Positions 48,194-57,471 of a DNA stretch of 64,000 nucleotides are shown piece by piece. The position numbers and the translations under genes were made by a program. Within the stretch, counting starts at the first letter, position 1. Every line of letters begins with the position of its first letter. Source of the DNA: Leucobacter chromiisoli (GTDB taxonomy: Bacteria > Actinomycetota > Actinomycetes > Actinomycetales > Microbacteriaceae); the NCBI RefSeq assembly GCF_016522505.1, contig NZ_JAEHOH010000006.1, forward strand, positions 1 to 64,000, given 5' to 3'. Under the pieces are notes generated by a model. It was not told the DNA's origin and did no database searches. It worked only from the letters and a program-made list of their open reading frames with translations.

Positions 48194-49651
48194 TCAGCGC
48201 CTCCCGTCGCCCAGCCGCAGGCCCGGGATCAGGGAGACGAGGAGCACCGCCGCCGCGAGGACGAAGACCGCCGTGAACCCCGAGCCGGACACCGGCAGGG
48301 TGAGGAACACCAGGCCGGCGACGGCGATCGCCACCGCCGAGCCCGTGGAGTCCGAGATCGAGAGCGCCGAGGAGTTGAAGCCCTCGTCGGCGGTCGTCGA
48401 GTAGGAGAGCGTGAGCACGGTCAACCGGGGGTAGAGGAGACCCATGCCGCCGCCGGCGACGCCCCAGCCGGCCACGACCAGCCAGGGCGTCCCGTCCGTG
48501 ACGGCGACGGCCAGCAGGGCGACGATTCCCACGAGCAGGAGCGGAAGGCCGAGCATGACGAGTCGCATGCTGCCGACGCGGTCGCCGTACCGCCCCTGAG
48601 CGAACGAGGCGAGCGACCAGGCCAGCGCGGCGACGGTGAGGGCGAGCCCCGCGATCGTCGGGCTGAATGCGAACCGGTCCATGAGGAGCTTGGGCACGTA
48701 GGTCTCGGCCGCGAGGAACGACCCCGCCACGAGCCCGCGCATGAGGATGACGCTCGGCAGCCCCGCGCGCGAGGACAGCGTGCCCCGCGGCGTCAGGGGC
48801 CGGATCGCGCAGGCGATCACCGCGATGCAGCCGAGGGCGATCGGCCAACCGACCGCGGGCGGCGCCTCGGCCGCGAAACCGGTGGCGACGGCCGCGAGCG
48901 CGACGACGACGGAGAGGAGCAGCCGCACGGCGATCGCGCGGCCGCTCGGCGGCCGCACCGCGTCGGTTCCGTCGCTCGCGCGGCCGTCGCCCGCACCGCC
49001 CGCACCGGTCGTGCCATCGTCGTCGGCCGCGGTGCCGACATCCGCCGCGCCGTCGTCCGCTGCGCCGAGCGAGGCTCCGCGCAGCTGCGCGAAGACCAAG
49101 AGGAAGGCCAGCGCCGTCAGCACCGCCACGCCGAGAAACGTCCAGCGCCAGTGCAGGAACTCGGTCACCGCGCCGGCGAGGAACGGGCCGATCATCGAAG
49201 GCACCACCCAGGCGGCTGCGAACGCGGCGAAGATCCTGCCGTGCAGCTCGCGCGGGTACACCCGCGCCACCAGCACGTAGAGCGACACGGTCTGCGCGCC
49301 GCCGCCGAGGCCCTGGATCAGACGGCCCGCGATGAGCGTGTACATGTCCGCCGCGACTCCGGAGACGACGAGGCCGATCGTGAACAGCAGCACCGCCGTG
49401 TACAGCGGCGCCCTCGGGCCGGTGCGGTCGCTCCACGCGCCGGCGGCGACCATACCGATCACACCGGTCGCGAGCGTGCCGGAGAACGCGACCGCGAACA
49501 GCGCCTGCCCGTGCAGATCGACGCTGACGACCGGCATCACCGTCGTGACCGCCAGCGCTTCGGTGGCGGCGAGGAAGATCAGCGCGACCGACCCGATGGT
49601 GATGCCCAGCCACGCCCGGTCCCAGATCGTCGACGGGGCCGCAGTGCGCAT
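48194..49651 (-). CDS. MFS transporter, drug-efflux type with long central loop
   Basis: A 485-residue permease with about 12-14 membrane helices. N-terminal features are AATEALAVTTVMPVVSVDLH and the motif-A-like GAWSDRTGPRAPLY. A hydrophilic central loop of about 50 residues (ASLGAADDGAADVGTAADDD...) is Asp/Gly/Ala-rich and unusual. The profile is of a proton-driven exporter. A longer frame upstream exists but the ATG at 49651 begins at the natural N-terminus. It lies on the same strand as a second MFS gene. Confidence 0.85.
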   Translation of the reverse strand: MRTAAPSTIWDRAWLGITIGSVALIFLAATEALAVTTVMPVVSVDLHGQALFAVAFSGTLATGVIGMVAAGAWSDRTGPRAPLYTAVLLFTIGLVVSGVAADMYTLIAGRLIQGLGGGAQTVSLYVLVARVYPRELHGRIFAAFAAAWVVPSMIGPFLAGAVTEFLHWRWTFLGVAVLTALAFLLVFAQLRGASLGAADDGAADVGTAADDDGTTGAGGAGDGRASDGTDAVRPPSGRAIAVRLLLSVVVALAAVATGFAAEAPPAVGWPIALGCIAVIACAIRPLTPRGTLSSRAGLPSVILMRGLVAGSFLAAETYVPKLLMDRFAFSPTIAGLALTVAALAWSLASFAQGRYGDRVGSMRLVMLGLPLLLVGIVALLAVAVTDGTPWLVVAGWGVAGGGMGLLYPRLTVLTLSYSTTADEGFNSSALSISDSTGSAVAIAVAGLVFLTLPVSGSGFTAVFVLAAAVLLVSLIPGLRLGDGRR

Positions 49652-49686
49652 CCTCCACTGTACCCCGGGCGGCGGAGAACACCAGG

Positions 49687-50922
49687 TCAGACGGAACTCG
49701 CGCCAGGAGTTCGACGGCGACCTCCAGGCCGAGCGGCGCGTGTCGACGGTGCGCGCCGCTCCGTCACCAGCAGGATCGAGAGGGGGACGAAGTAGAGCGT
49801 GGCGATGACGGCGCCCACGAGCACGGGACCGTTCGCCCCCAGGGACGTCGCGAGGGTGAACCCGGCGATCCATGAACCGACGGCCGTCCCGAGGTTGAAC
49901 GATGCCGTCGCGAGCGCCGAGGCGAGCGTGGGCGCCCGGTCGGCGAAGCGCACGGCCATGCCGATCAGGACCGGATTGGTGGACATCCCGAAGAGGCCGA
50001 GCAGCGCCACGAGCACCACGGCGGCCGCGGCGCTGTGCGAGAAGAGGAACATCGCGGCCAGCACGAGGAACGTCATCGCGGCCGACAGGAAGAGCACGCC
50101 GTAGGGGCGCCGGGAGCCCAGCGTGCCGCCGAGGTTGGAACCGGCGAAGGCGCCGACGCCGTAGCCGAGGAGCACGAGCGGCACCGCGGAGGGGTCGAGC
50201 CCGCTGACGTCCGTGAGCAGCGGCGCGATGAAGGCGTAGACGGCCAGCGAGGATCCGCACACGACCGCCGCTCCCGCGAAGACGAGCCACACCCGTCCGT
50301 CCGCGAGGCTCCGGATCTCGGCTCGCACCGACGGAACGGGCCCGGAGCCGTTCTCCGCGGGCATCTGCTGGAAGATCACCACCGCGGCCACGGCCGCGAT
50401 CCCCGCGAGCGCCCAGAACGGGCCTCGCCAGCCGATGGCTTGGCCGGCGAAGGAGCCGAGGGGCACCCCCACGACGTTGGCGAGCATGCCGCCGCCGAGC
50501 ACGATCCCGAGCGCCTTCGACGCCCTCGCAGCGCCGGCGGCCTTCGCGGCGACGACCGCTGCGACGGCCCAGAACGCGCCGGTCGCGAGCGCCGTGATGA
50601 AGCGTGCGATCAGGATGGCCGTGAGATCGTCGCTGAGGGCGCCGACGACGTGACCGATCGCGAAGACGACCAGGGCGAGGCTCAGCGTGACGCGGCGGGG
50701 GAGCTTCAAGGTGAGGATCGCCATCGTCGGGGTGCCCACGATCATGCCGATCGCGAAGACGGTGATGGTGAGGCCGGCGTGCGCGACGGCGATGTCGAGA
50801 TCCCGGGCGATCTCGGGCAGGATCCCGGCGACGACGAACTCGGTCGTGCCCATGAGGAACACGCCGGCGGCGAGCACGTAGATGAGGAGCGGGAGACGCT
50901 GGCTGCTGGCGGAGGCTGACAT
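49687..50922 (-). CDS. MFS transporter, Cmx/AraJ-like
   Basis: A 411-residue permease with 12 predicted helices and the beginning LLIYVLAAGVFLMGTTEFVV followed by AGILPEIARDLDIAVAHAGL, a pattern of the AraJ/chloramphenicol-exporter group of drug:H+ antiporters. A conserved-type loop is GALSDDLTAILIARFITALA. ATG at 50922 has GGAGG upstream. The end (RRAPSTRAARPGGRRRTPG) is basic. It is divergent from the PQQ-type dehydrogenase. Confidence 0.87.
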   Translation of the reverse strand: MSASASSQRLPLLIYVLAAGVFLMGTTEFVVAGILPEIARDLDIAVAHAGLTITVFAIGMIVGTPTMAILTLKLPRRVTLSLALVVFAIGHVVGALSDDLTAILIARFITALATGAFWAVAAVVAAKAAGAARASKALGIVLGGGMLANVVGVPLGSFAGQAIGWRGPFWALAGIAAVAAVVIFQQMPAENGSGPVPSVRAEIRSLADGRVWLVFAGAAVVCGSSLAVYAFIAPLLTDVSGLDPSAVPLVLLGYGVGAFAGSNLGGTLGSRRPYGVLFLSAAMTFLVLAAMFLFSHSAAAAVVLVALLGLFGMSTNPVLIGMAVRFADRAPTLASALATASFNLGTAVGSWIAGFTLATSLGANGPVLVGAVIATLYFVPLSILLVTERRAPSTRAARPGGRRRTPGASSV

Positions 50923-51124
50923 GAAGCGGTGCGGATCTCTTTCGGGTGGCAGGGGCGCGCGCCGGCGGCGCGCAGCGGACAACGATCAAGGGCATCACAT
51001 CCGCGACCGGCGCGGGAGCCCCTGCGAGTACCTGCTTCGCCAGGGCCTCCCGAACGGTGCTCCGACGCGTCAGACTATTCATCGACGGGTTCCACGCACC
51101 CGGCGGAAGGAAGGAGGGCCTGCG

Positions 51125-52204
51125 ATGAGCTCACGCAGAGGCGTTGCGGTTCCCGTGATCCTGCTCGGACTTCCGCTGCTGCTCACCGCATGCGGCGCCC
51201 AGGCCGGCGACGGGGCGCCGCCCCCGACGACGCGGGGTTCCGGATCGCCGCAGGGGCGGCTCGCGGTGGTCGCCGACGGGCTCGATGCGCCGTGGTCCAT
51301 CGCGTTCCACGGTGAGACGCCGCTCATCGGCGAGCGCGACAGCGCGCGCGTTCTCGAACTCGACGAGCACGGGGAGGCGCGCGAGGTCGCCGTGGTCGAC
51401 GGGGTGGAGCCGATGGGGGAGGGCGGCCTGCTCGGCATCGCCGTGCACGACGGCCACCTGTACCTCTACTTCACCGCGGCCGAGGAGAACCGCATCGAGC
51501 GGTACGAGCTGACCGGCGAGGCGGGCTCGCTCGGGCTCGGACCCGCCGAGCCGATCCTCGACGGCATCCCGTCGGCCAGTCACCACGACGGCGGGCGCAT
51601 CGCCTTCGGCCCGGACGGCATGCTCTACGCGACGGCGGGCGACGCCGGGGACAGGCCCGGAGCGCAAGACCTCGAGTCGCTCGGCGGGAAGATCCTGCGG
51701 ATGACCGCCGAGGGCGAGGTCCCGAGCGACAACCCCTTTCCGGACTCCTACGTCTACAGCTTCGGCCACCGCAATCCGCAGGGCATCGCCTGGGCCGATG
51801 ACGGCACCCTCTACGCGAGCGAGTTCGGGCAGGACACCTGGGACGAGCTCAACGTGATCGAGGCCGGAGGCAACTACGGTTGGCCCGAGGTCGAGGGGAT
51901 CGCCGAGACGCAGGGATTCGTCGATCCGGTGCAGCAGTGGAAGCCGGCGGACGCCAGCCCGAGCGGCATCGCGATCCTGGACGGGGCCGTCTTCATCGCG
52001 AACCTGCGGGGCGAACGTCTCCGGGAGGTGCCGTTGAGCGACCTCGCGGCGTCGACGGAGCACCTCGTCGGGGAGCACGGGCGCCTGCGCGACGCGGTCG
52101 TCGCGCCGGACGGAGCCCTCTGGATCCTGACCAACAACACCGACGGCCGCGGTTCGCCCGGCCCCGACGACGATCGCGTGCTCCGCTTCGACCCCGCGGG
52201 CTGA
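51125..52204 (+). CDS. PQQ-dependent sugar dehydrogenase family lipoprotein
   Basis: A 359-residue secreted lipoprotein with signal peptide and lipobox LTAC (Cys23). The beta-propeller of the glucose/sorbosone dehydrogenase family is clear: GLDAPWSIAFHG, GEGGLLGIAVHDGHLYLYFT, HHDGGRIAFGPDGMLYATAG, GHRNPQGIAWADDGTLYASE and WDELNVIEAGGNYGWPEVEG. Oxidation of sugars outside the cell is the family role, but PQQ synthesis is not encoded here. AAGGAGG is about 8 nt before ATG 51125. Confidence 0.88.
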   Translation: MSSRRGVAVPVILLGLPLLLTACGAQAGDGAPPPTTRGSGSPQGRLAVVADGLDAPWSIAFHGETPLIGERDSARVLELDEHGEAREVAVVDGVEPMGEGGLLGIAVHDGHLYLYFTAAEENRIERYELTGEAGSLGLGPAEPILDGIPSASHHDGGRIAFGPDGMLYATAGDAGDRPGAQDLESLGGKILRMTAEGEVPSDNPFPDSYVYSFGHRNPQGIAWADDGTLYASEFGQDTWDELNVIEAGGNYGWPEVEGIAETQGFVDPVQQWKPADASPSGIAILDGAVFIANLRGERLREVPLSDLAASTEHLVGEHGRLRDAVVAPDGALWILTNNTDGRGSPGPDDDRVLRFDPAG

Positions 52205-52260
52205 GCCGCGCCGCCGCGACCGTTCTGCGTTCTCGAAGACTGGTGCGGTGGACTGGGGCG

Positions 52261-53442
52261 ATGAACGGTGCAGCGCATCCCCGCCTATCCGTGCGCCCGG
52301 CGGAGCGGACCCGTGATCGCCTCGCCCGCCTGGAGCCGCCGGCGCGGCTTCCCGGCGTCGATCTCGCGCGGGGCCTCGCCGTCCTCGGCATGTTCGCCGC
52401 CCACCTGCTCGACGCGCCTCGGATCATCTGGGGCGAACCCGAGACGTGGCTCGGCGTGGTCGAGGGCCGCTCCTCGATCCTGTTCGCGACGCTGGCGGGC
52501 GTCTCGCTGGCGCTCGCGTCGGGCGGGGCGAGCCCGCCGCGCGGAGCGCAGCTGCGGAGAGCCCGGCTGCTGCTCGCGGTACGCGCCTTCGTCGTCTGGG
52601 CCATCGGAGTGCTCCTCCTCGGCCTCGCCGTGCCGGTGTACGTCATCCTTCCCGCGTACGGACTGCTCTTCGCCGCGGGCATCGGCATGCTCGGTCTCTC
52701 CTGGCGAGCCCTCTTCGCGCTCGCCGCCGTCCTCGCGACGGTGATGCCGTTCGTCGTCGCCGTCGTCGACGACACGGGATTCGCCGAACTCGGGGGCGAC
52801 GCAGAGGCGTGGCCCCTGCTGCTCGGATGGCGATACCCCTTCCCTCTCTGGGCCGCCTTCCTCGCGGCCGGCCTCGGCGCGGGGCGCCTGCTCGCGGCGG
52901 CACCCGTTCGTCGGGCGACCGGCCTCGTCGCGGCCGGCGCGGTGCTCGCCGTCACGGGGTACGGGATCATCGGGCCCGTCGGAGATCGCGCCGTCGGCCC
53001 GGAGCCCGGATCTCCCGGGCCGGCGGGTGCCTGGTTCCTCGCCGTGCTGCAGGACGAACCGCACTCCTCCGGGGTGGGCGAGGCGATCGGTTCGGGTGGC
53101 TTCGCCCTCGCCGCGATCGGCGTGTGCGTGATCGTCGGGGCGACCCCGCTGCGCATGCTGCTGTGGCCGGTGCGCGTCGTGGGGTCGATGCCGCTGACCG
53201 CGTACGCCTCCCACCTGGTCGTCTGGGGGATCTGGCTCGCCGGTGAGCGGGCGCGCACGGGGCTCGCCGACCCGCCGGTGCAGTTCTCGTCGCTCGATCC
53301 GTTCTGGCCGATGACGATCGGCGTGATCGTCGGGTGCGTCCTCTGGGCCGTGTGCGTCGGGCGGGGACCGCTCGAAGCGTGCGTCGCGCGGCTCTCCGCC
53401 GGAGTGGTGGGAACCGGGCGGGAGGCCGAGCGGCGCGCGTAA
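52261..53442 (+). CDS. DUF418/HGSNAT-type membrane acyltransferase-like protein
   Basis: A 393-residue protein with about ten membrane helices. The N-terminus LPGVDLARGLAVLGMFAAHL matches the HGSNAT-like catalytic family, with the acidic Asp and His typical of the first helices. The C-terminal region (TPLRMLLWPVRVVGSMPLTA followed by YASHLVVWGIW) resembles DUF418. Such proteins may transfer acyl groups across the membrane; the substrate is unknown. ATG at 52261 lies after a G-rich stretch. Confidence 0.75.
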   Translation: MNGAAHPRLSVRPAERTRDRLARLEPPARLPGVDLARGLAVLGMFAAHLLDAPRIIWGEPETWLGVVEGRSSILFATLAGVSLALASGGASPPRGAQLRRARLLLAVRAFVVWAIGVLLLGLAVPVYVILPAYGLLFAAGIGMLGLSWRALFALAAVLATVMPFVVAVVDDTGFAELGGDAEAWPLLLGWRYPFPLWAAFLAAGLGAGRLLAAAPVRRATGLVAAGAVLAVTGYGIIGPVGDRAVGPEPGSPGPAGAWFLAVLQDEPHSSGVGEAIGSGGFALAAIGVCVIVGATPLRMLLWPVRVVGSMPLTAYASHLVVWGIWLAGERARTGLADPPVQFSSLDPFWPMTIGVIVGCVLWAVCVGRGPLEACVARLSAGVVGTGREAERRA

Positions 53443-53457
53443 TCTAAGCTGGTTGTC

Positions 53458-53976
53458 GTGCCGAATGCCGATCCGACCCCCGCTTCCCCCGCGCCCGCCC
53501 GCGCCCGGGGCGCGGTTTCCGACGACCGCATGAGCGGCCTCGCGAAGGTGCTCATCGCGGTGTACATCGTGCTCGCGATCGCCGCGACGTTCCGCTCGCT
53601 CTACCAGATCCTCACGAAGTTCGACGAGGCGCCGCTCGCCTACTCGCTCTCCGCGGTCGCCGGTGCGGTCTACATCGTCGCCACCGTCGCCCTGATCAAG
53701 CGCAGGGGCGTCTGGCGCGGGATCGCGTGGGCCGCGCTGAGCTTCGAGCTCGCGGGCGTGCTCGTGGTGGGTGCGCTGAGCCTCGTGGCGCCGCAGTGGT
53801 TCGCGCATCCGTCGGTATGGTCGTACTTCGGCCAGGGATACCTCTGGATCCCGCTCGTGCTGCCGATCCTGGGCCTGATCTGGCTGTTCCGCAGCCGCGA
53901 GACCGAGGGCGCCGTCCGGGCCGGCGGCCGGGACGGGCGCGCTCGCTCGGCCGGCGCGGAGGGGGCGGTGCGCTGA
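53458..53976 (+). CDS. Four-helix membrane protein of unknown function
   Basis: A 172-residue protein with four membrane helices (about 28-50, 62-82, 92-110 and 120-143), a disordered N-terminus rich in Pro/Ala and a basic C-terminus. GTG at 53458 is preceded by TAAGCT at 7 nt, so transcription probably starts here. Its stop overlaps the ribF start (TGATG), so it is co-translated with ribF. No family was recognised. Confidence 0.65.
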   Translation: MPNADPTPASPAPARARGAVSDDRMSGLAKVLIAVYIVLAIAATFRSLYQILTKFDEAPLAYSLSAVAGAVYIVATVALIKRRGVWRGIAWAALSFELAGVLVVGALSLVAPQWFAHPSVWSYFGQGYLWIPLVLPILGLIWLFRSRETEGAVRAGGRDGRARSAGAEGAVR

Positions 53977-54911
53977 TGCGGCGATTCGACTCGCTCGCAG
54001 AGATCCGCGAGACCGATTTCCCGCGCGGCAGCGCCGTCGCCATCGGCAAGTTCGACGGCGTGCACCTGGGGCATCAGGCGATCCTCGCCCGTCTGCTCGG
54101 GATCGCAGACGGCGCCGAGCTCGACTCCGTGGTGTTCACGTTCTCGAACAACCCGCTGAGCCTGCTCCGGCCCGAGCTCTGCCCCCTGCCCCTCATGAGC
54201 CGCGAGCAGCGGCTCGCCGCGATCGAGTCATCCGGGGTCTCGGCGTGCGTGATGGTCGAGTTCGACGCGGAGCTCTCGACCATGCCTGCGGAGGAATACG
54301 TCGAGCGGGTGCTGCTCGACCGCCTGCACGCGCGGCACCTCATCGTCGGCTCGGACTTCCGCTTCGGCCACCGCGGCGCCGGGGACGTCGCCCTGCTGCG
54401 CCGCATGGGGGAGCGGCTGGGCTTCGTCACCGACGTCGTCGGCTCCGTCGAGGATCCGGAGCTGGGGCGCATCTCCTCCACGCGGGTGCGCGAGGCGATC
54501 CTGGCGGGTGACGTGTCCCTGGCCGCGCGCATGCTGGGGCGGCCCGTCGCGGTGCGGGGCGAGGTCGTGCACGGCGACGCGCGCGGGCGCGAGCTCGGGT
54601 TCCCGACGGCGAACCTGGGCGGGGGCGTGGAGGGCCTCGTGCCCGCCGACGGCGTCTACGCGGGGCGCGTGCTGCTCGACGGCCGCAGCCACGACGCCGC
54701 GATCTCGATCGGCACGAACCCCACCTTCACCGAGGGCGGTCAGTCGCGCGTCGAGGCCTACCTGCTCGACTTCTCGGACGACATCTACGGGGCCCGCGTC
54801 GAGGTGCGCCTGCTGCACCGGCTGCGCGGGATGGAGAAGTTCACCAGCGTCGACGACCTCGTCGACCAGATGCGGGAGGACGTCTCGGAGACGCGCCGCC
54901 TGCTCGGCTAG
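53976..54911 (+). CDS. ribF: Bifunctional riboflavin kinase/FAD synthetase RibF
   Basis: A 311-residue enzyme that makes FMN and then FAD. The N-terminal adenylyltransferase domain has AIGKFDGVHLGHQAIL (about 24-39) and GSDFRFGHRGAGD, followed by ISSTRVREAILAGD. The C-terminal kinase domain has GDARGRELGFPTANL (about 195-210) and VEAYLLDFSDDIYGARVEVR. It normally follows truB and precedes rpsO; here truB is 8 kb away and rpsO is not next. Confidence 0.95.
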   Translation: MRRFDSLAEIRETDFPRGSAVAIGKFDGVHLGHQAILARLLGIADGAELDSVVFTFSNNPLSLLRPELCPLPLMSREQRLAAIESSGVSACVMVEFDAELSTMPAEEYVERVLLDRLHARHLIVGSDFRFGHRGAGDVALLRRMGERLGFVTDVVGSVEDPELGRISSTRVREAILAGDVSLAARMLGRPVAVRGEVVHGDARGRELGFPTANLGGGVEGLVPADGVYAGRVLLDGRSHDAAISIGTNPTFTEGGQSRVEAYLLDFSDDIYGARVEVRLLHRLRGMEKFTSVDDLVDQMREDVSETRRLLG

Positions 54912-54964
54912 CCCGGGATCCCGCCCCCACCCGTCGGGGTGAGCGGCGCGGGAGGACGGGATGC

Positions 54965-55181
54965 TAGAATCTTGCGCAGGGTTGCAAGTCGGCACTGTCT
55001 TTCGTGCCCGTGCAGCCGTCCGACGCTCCGCTCTCTGGACACCGCCGCGGCGGTGCCGCTGGAGCGGGAGACGCTGCCGCGCTCCCCCTGACGCGCTGTT
55101 GCACGTCGTCGGGCAGAGCGTCCGACACCGCCCTGCGCCTCGGGAACACCACCGAGACGGTATTCGCCGATCAGGAGATCC
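54965..55181 (+). promoter_or_regulatory. TAGAAT promoter with a long leader before the SNF2 helicase
   Basis: TAGAAT (54965-54970) is a good -10 box. The helicase ATG is 211 nt further, preceded by CAGGAG, so the leader would be about 200 nt. It contains GCGTCCGAC-type repeats and GC-rich hairpins (GCCGCGGCGGTGC region) but no recognised riboswitch. No gene is seen in the leader. Confidence 0.35.
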
Positions 55182-57347
55182 ATGGCATCCACCACCGCCG
55201 CGCGCACTGCTCAGAGCCCGTCCCAGACGACGGAACCGTCGAAGCAGACGAGGGCGAAGAGCCCCGGCAAGCGCCGCCACACCCACAACGAGGGCATCAT
55301 CCCGCTGCTCGCGCGCGCCGTGCGCGAGGTCGAGGCGTCGGCGCAGCGGGGCAAGGCGACGCCGGCGAACCGCACCAAGTTCCAGGTGATCGCGCTGCTG
55401 ATGCGCGAGGAGCGCGCCAGGGTGAAGACCGAGGAGGGCATCGCCGACGCCGAGCGCGTCGAGACGCTGAAGCGCCTCGACGGCATCGCGGCGATCCTCG
55501 CCCGCACCGCGGCTCGCGACACCTCGCTGATCACGCTGCTCGAGCCGACGGCCTCGATCACCGATGCCACCCGCGCGCTGAAGCGCAAGATGCTGACGCA
55601 GGCGGGCATCGAGCTGCCCGCCGAGGAGCCCCCGGCGGAGCCGGTCGCGCCGAGCGTCCCGCCCGAGCTGGCGGAGCGCCAGGTCAGGCCTCCCGGCATC
55701 GATGCCCGCATGATGGCGAGCCCGTTCCTGGCGCCCGACCTGACGCGCACCGGCAAGCCGACGCCGGTGGTGCGCCTCGCGAACTGGGAGCTGCTCAGCC
55801 CCCTGCTGAAGTCGTTCGAGCAGGGCGGCGGCGGGTCGGCGTGCATGGCGCTCCCCGAGCCCCCCGTGCCGGATCATCTGGCGCCCCGCGGGCTCGAGCT
55901 GATGCCGCACCAGGCGAGGTTCCTCGCCGCGGTCGAGGAGGGGCACCGCAGCTTCCTGCTGGCCGACGAGCCGGGTCTCGGCAAGACCGCGCAGTCCGTG
56001 CTCGCCGCCTCCGTGGCGGGCGCCTACCCGCTGCTCGTGGTCGTGCCGAACGTCGTGAAGATGAACTGGGCTCGCGAGGCGGAGCGCTGGACCCCGCAGC
56101 GCCGTGTCACGGTGATCCACGGCGACGGGCAGGACATCGACGCCTTCGCCGACGTGTTCGTGGTGAACTACGAGATCCTCGACCGGCACCTCAGCTGGAT
56201 CTCCGACTTCGGGTTCCGCGGCATGGTGGTCGACGAGGCGCACATGATCAAGAACGTGCAGTCGCAGCGCTCCCGCAACGTCCTGGCGATCGCGGAGCGC
56301 ATCCGCGAGCGGACGCCGGGCGTGTCCCCGCTGCTCATCGCGCTGACGGGCACGCCCCTCATCAACGACATCGACGACTTCCGCGCCATCTGGCGCTTCC
56401 TCGGCTGGACGGACGCCGAGAAGCCGGGCCCCGAGCTCATGGCCCGCCTCGAGAGCAACGGCTGGACTCCGGCCGATTCCGCCTTCTACCCCGAGGCGCG
56501 GCAGAGCGTCATCGACATGGGCATCGTCCGCCGTCGCAAGATCGACGTCGCCGCCGACCTGCCCGCGAAGCGCGTGGTCGACCTGCCCGTCGAGCTCGAC
56601 GACGAGGTGGGCCGCGGCATCCGCGAGGCGGAGCAGCGGCTCGCGAAGAAGCTGCTCGACCGATTCACGGCGACGAAGGCGGGCAAGCTCGGCGAGAAGC
56701 TCTCCGACGAGGCGATCATCCGCATGATCTGCGCGCAGGAGCTCGAGGAGTCGAACGCCTCGGCCGACGGCACGAACGTGTTCACGATGGTGCGGCAGAT
56801 CGGTCAGGCGAAGGCCGGGCTCGCAGCCGACTACGCGGCTCAGCTCGCCCGCTCGGTCGGCAAGGTCGTGTTCTTCGCGAAGCACATCGACGTGATGGAT
56901 CGAGCCGAGGCGGCCTTCGCCGAGCGAGGCCTGAAGACGATCTCGATCCGAGGCGATCAGACCTCGGCCTTCAGGCAGGAGCAGATCGACGCCTTCAACC
57001 AGGATCCGGAGGTCTCGGTCGCGGTGTGCTCGCTCACCGCGGCCGGCGTCGGCGTGAACCTGCAGGCCGCCTCCGACGTGGTGCTGGCGGAGCTGAGCTG
57101 GACGGACGCCGAGCAGACGCAGGCGATCGACCGGGTGCACCGCATCGGCCAGGAGGAGCCGGTCACGGCGTGGCGCATCGTGGCCGCGCAGACGATCGAC
57201 GCCAAGATCGCCGAGCTCATCGACGGCAAGGCCGGGCTGGCCGCCCGCGCCCTCGACGGCGCCGAGGCCAAGCGCGAGGAGGAGGACTCCGTGCAGCTCG
57301 AGGCGCTCATGCACGTGCTGCACCGGGCCATCCGCGAGGACGGCTAG
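55182..57347 (+). CDS. SNF2-family DEAD/DEAH helicase, SMARCAL1-like
   Basis: A 721-residue ATP-dependent DNA translocase. Residues 1-245 form a charged N-terminal region of unknown fold. The helicase core has Walker A DEPGLGKTAQSVL (about 265; the common form is DEMGLGKT), VVVPNVVKMNWAREAERWTP, the DEAH box VVDEAHMIKN, SAT-type LTGTPLIND and C-terminal motifs V and VI, SLTAAGVGVNLQAASDVV and QAIDRVHRIGQ. Bacterial single SNF2 proteins of this sort probably remodel DNA or polymerase complexes. AGGAG is 5 nt before the ATG. Confidence 0.9.
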   Translation: MASTTAARTAQSPSQTTEPSKQTRAKSPGKRRHTHNEGIIPLLARAVREVEASAQRGKATPANRTKFQVIALLMREERARVKTEEGIADAERVETLKRLDGIAAILARTAARDTSLITLLEPTASITDATRALKRKMLTQAGIELPAEEPPAEPVAPSVPPELAERQVRPPGIDARMMASPFLAPDLTRTGKPTPVVRLANWELLSPLLKSFEQGGGGSACMALPEPPVPDHLAPRGLELMPHQARFLAAVEEGHRSFLLADEPGLGKTAQSVLAASVAGAYPLLVVVPNVVKMNWAREAERWTPQRRVTVIHGDGQDIDAFADVFVVNYEILDRHLSWISDFGFRGMVVDEAHMIKNVQSQRSRNVLAIAERIRERTPGVSPLLIALTGTPLINDIDDFRAIWRFLGWTDAEKPGPELMARLESNGWTPADSAFYPEARQSVIDMGIVRRRKIDVAADLPAKRVVDLPVELDDEVGRGIREAEQRLAKKLLDRFTATKAGKLGEKLSDEAIIRMICAQELEESNASADGTNVFTMVRQIGQAKAGLAADYAAQLARSVGKVVFFAKHIDVMDRAEAAFAERGLKTISIRGDQTSAFRQEQIDAFNQDPEVSVAVCSLTAAGVGVNLQAASDVVLAELSWTDAEQTQAIDRVHRIGQEEPVTAWRIVAAQTIDAKIAELIDGKAGLAARALDGAEAKREEEDSVQLEALMHVLHRAIREDG

Positions 57348-57471
57348 CGTTTCCCGGGCGACGGGTCGGCCCCTGACGATAGCATCGAACGAGGTGCCGG
57401 CCACGCTGTCCGGATCGTTCTGAGCGCTCCGGCCCCGGCACCACGGGCAGAGAGCGTGTGGAGGAGTGCGT

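Noticed and set aside
48194-51082. 962-residue minus-strand frame that would fuse both MFS genes
   Set aside because: Only its second half is in the natural MFS frame. The first half is a shifted shadow of the other transporter, so this is not a fusion.
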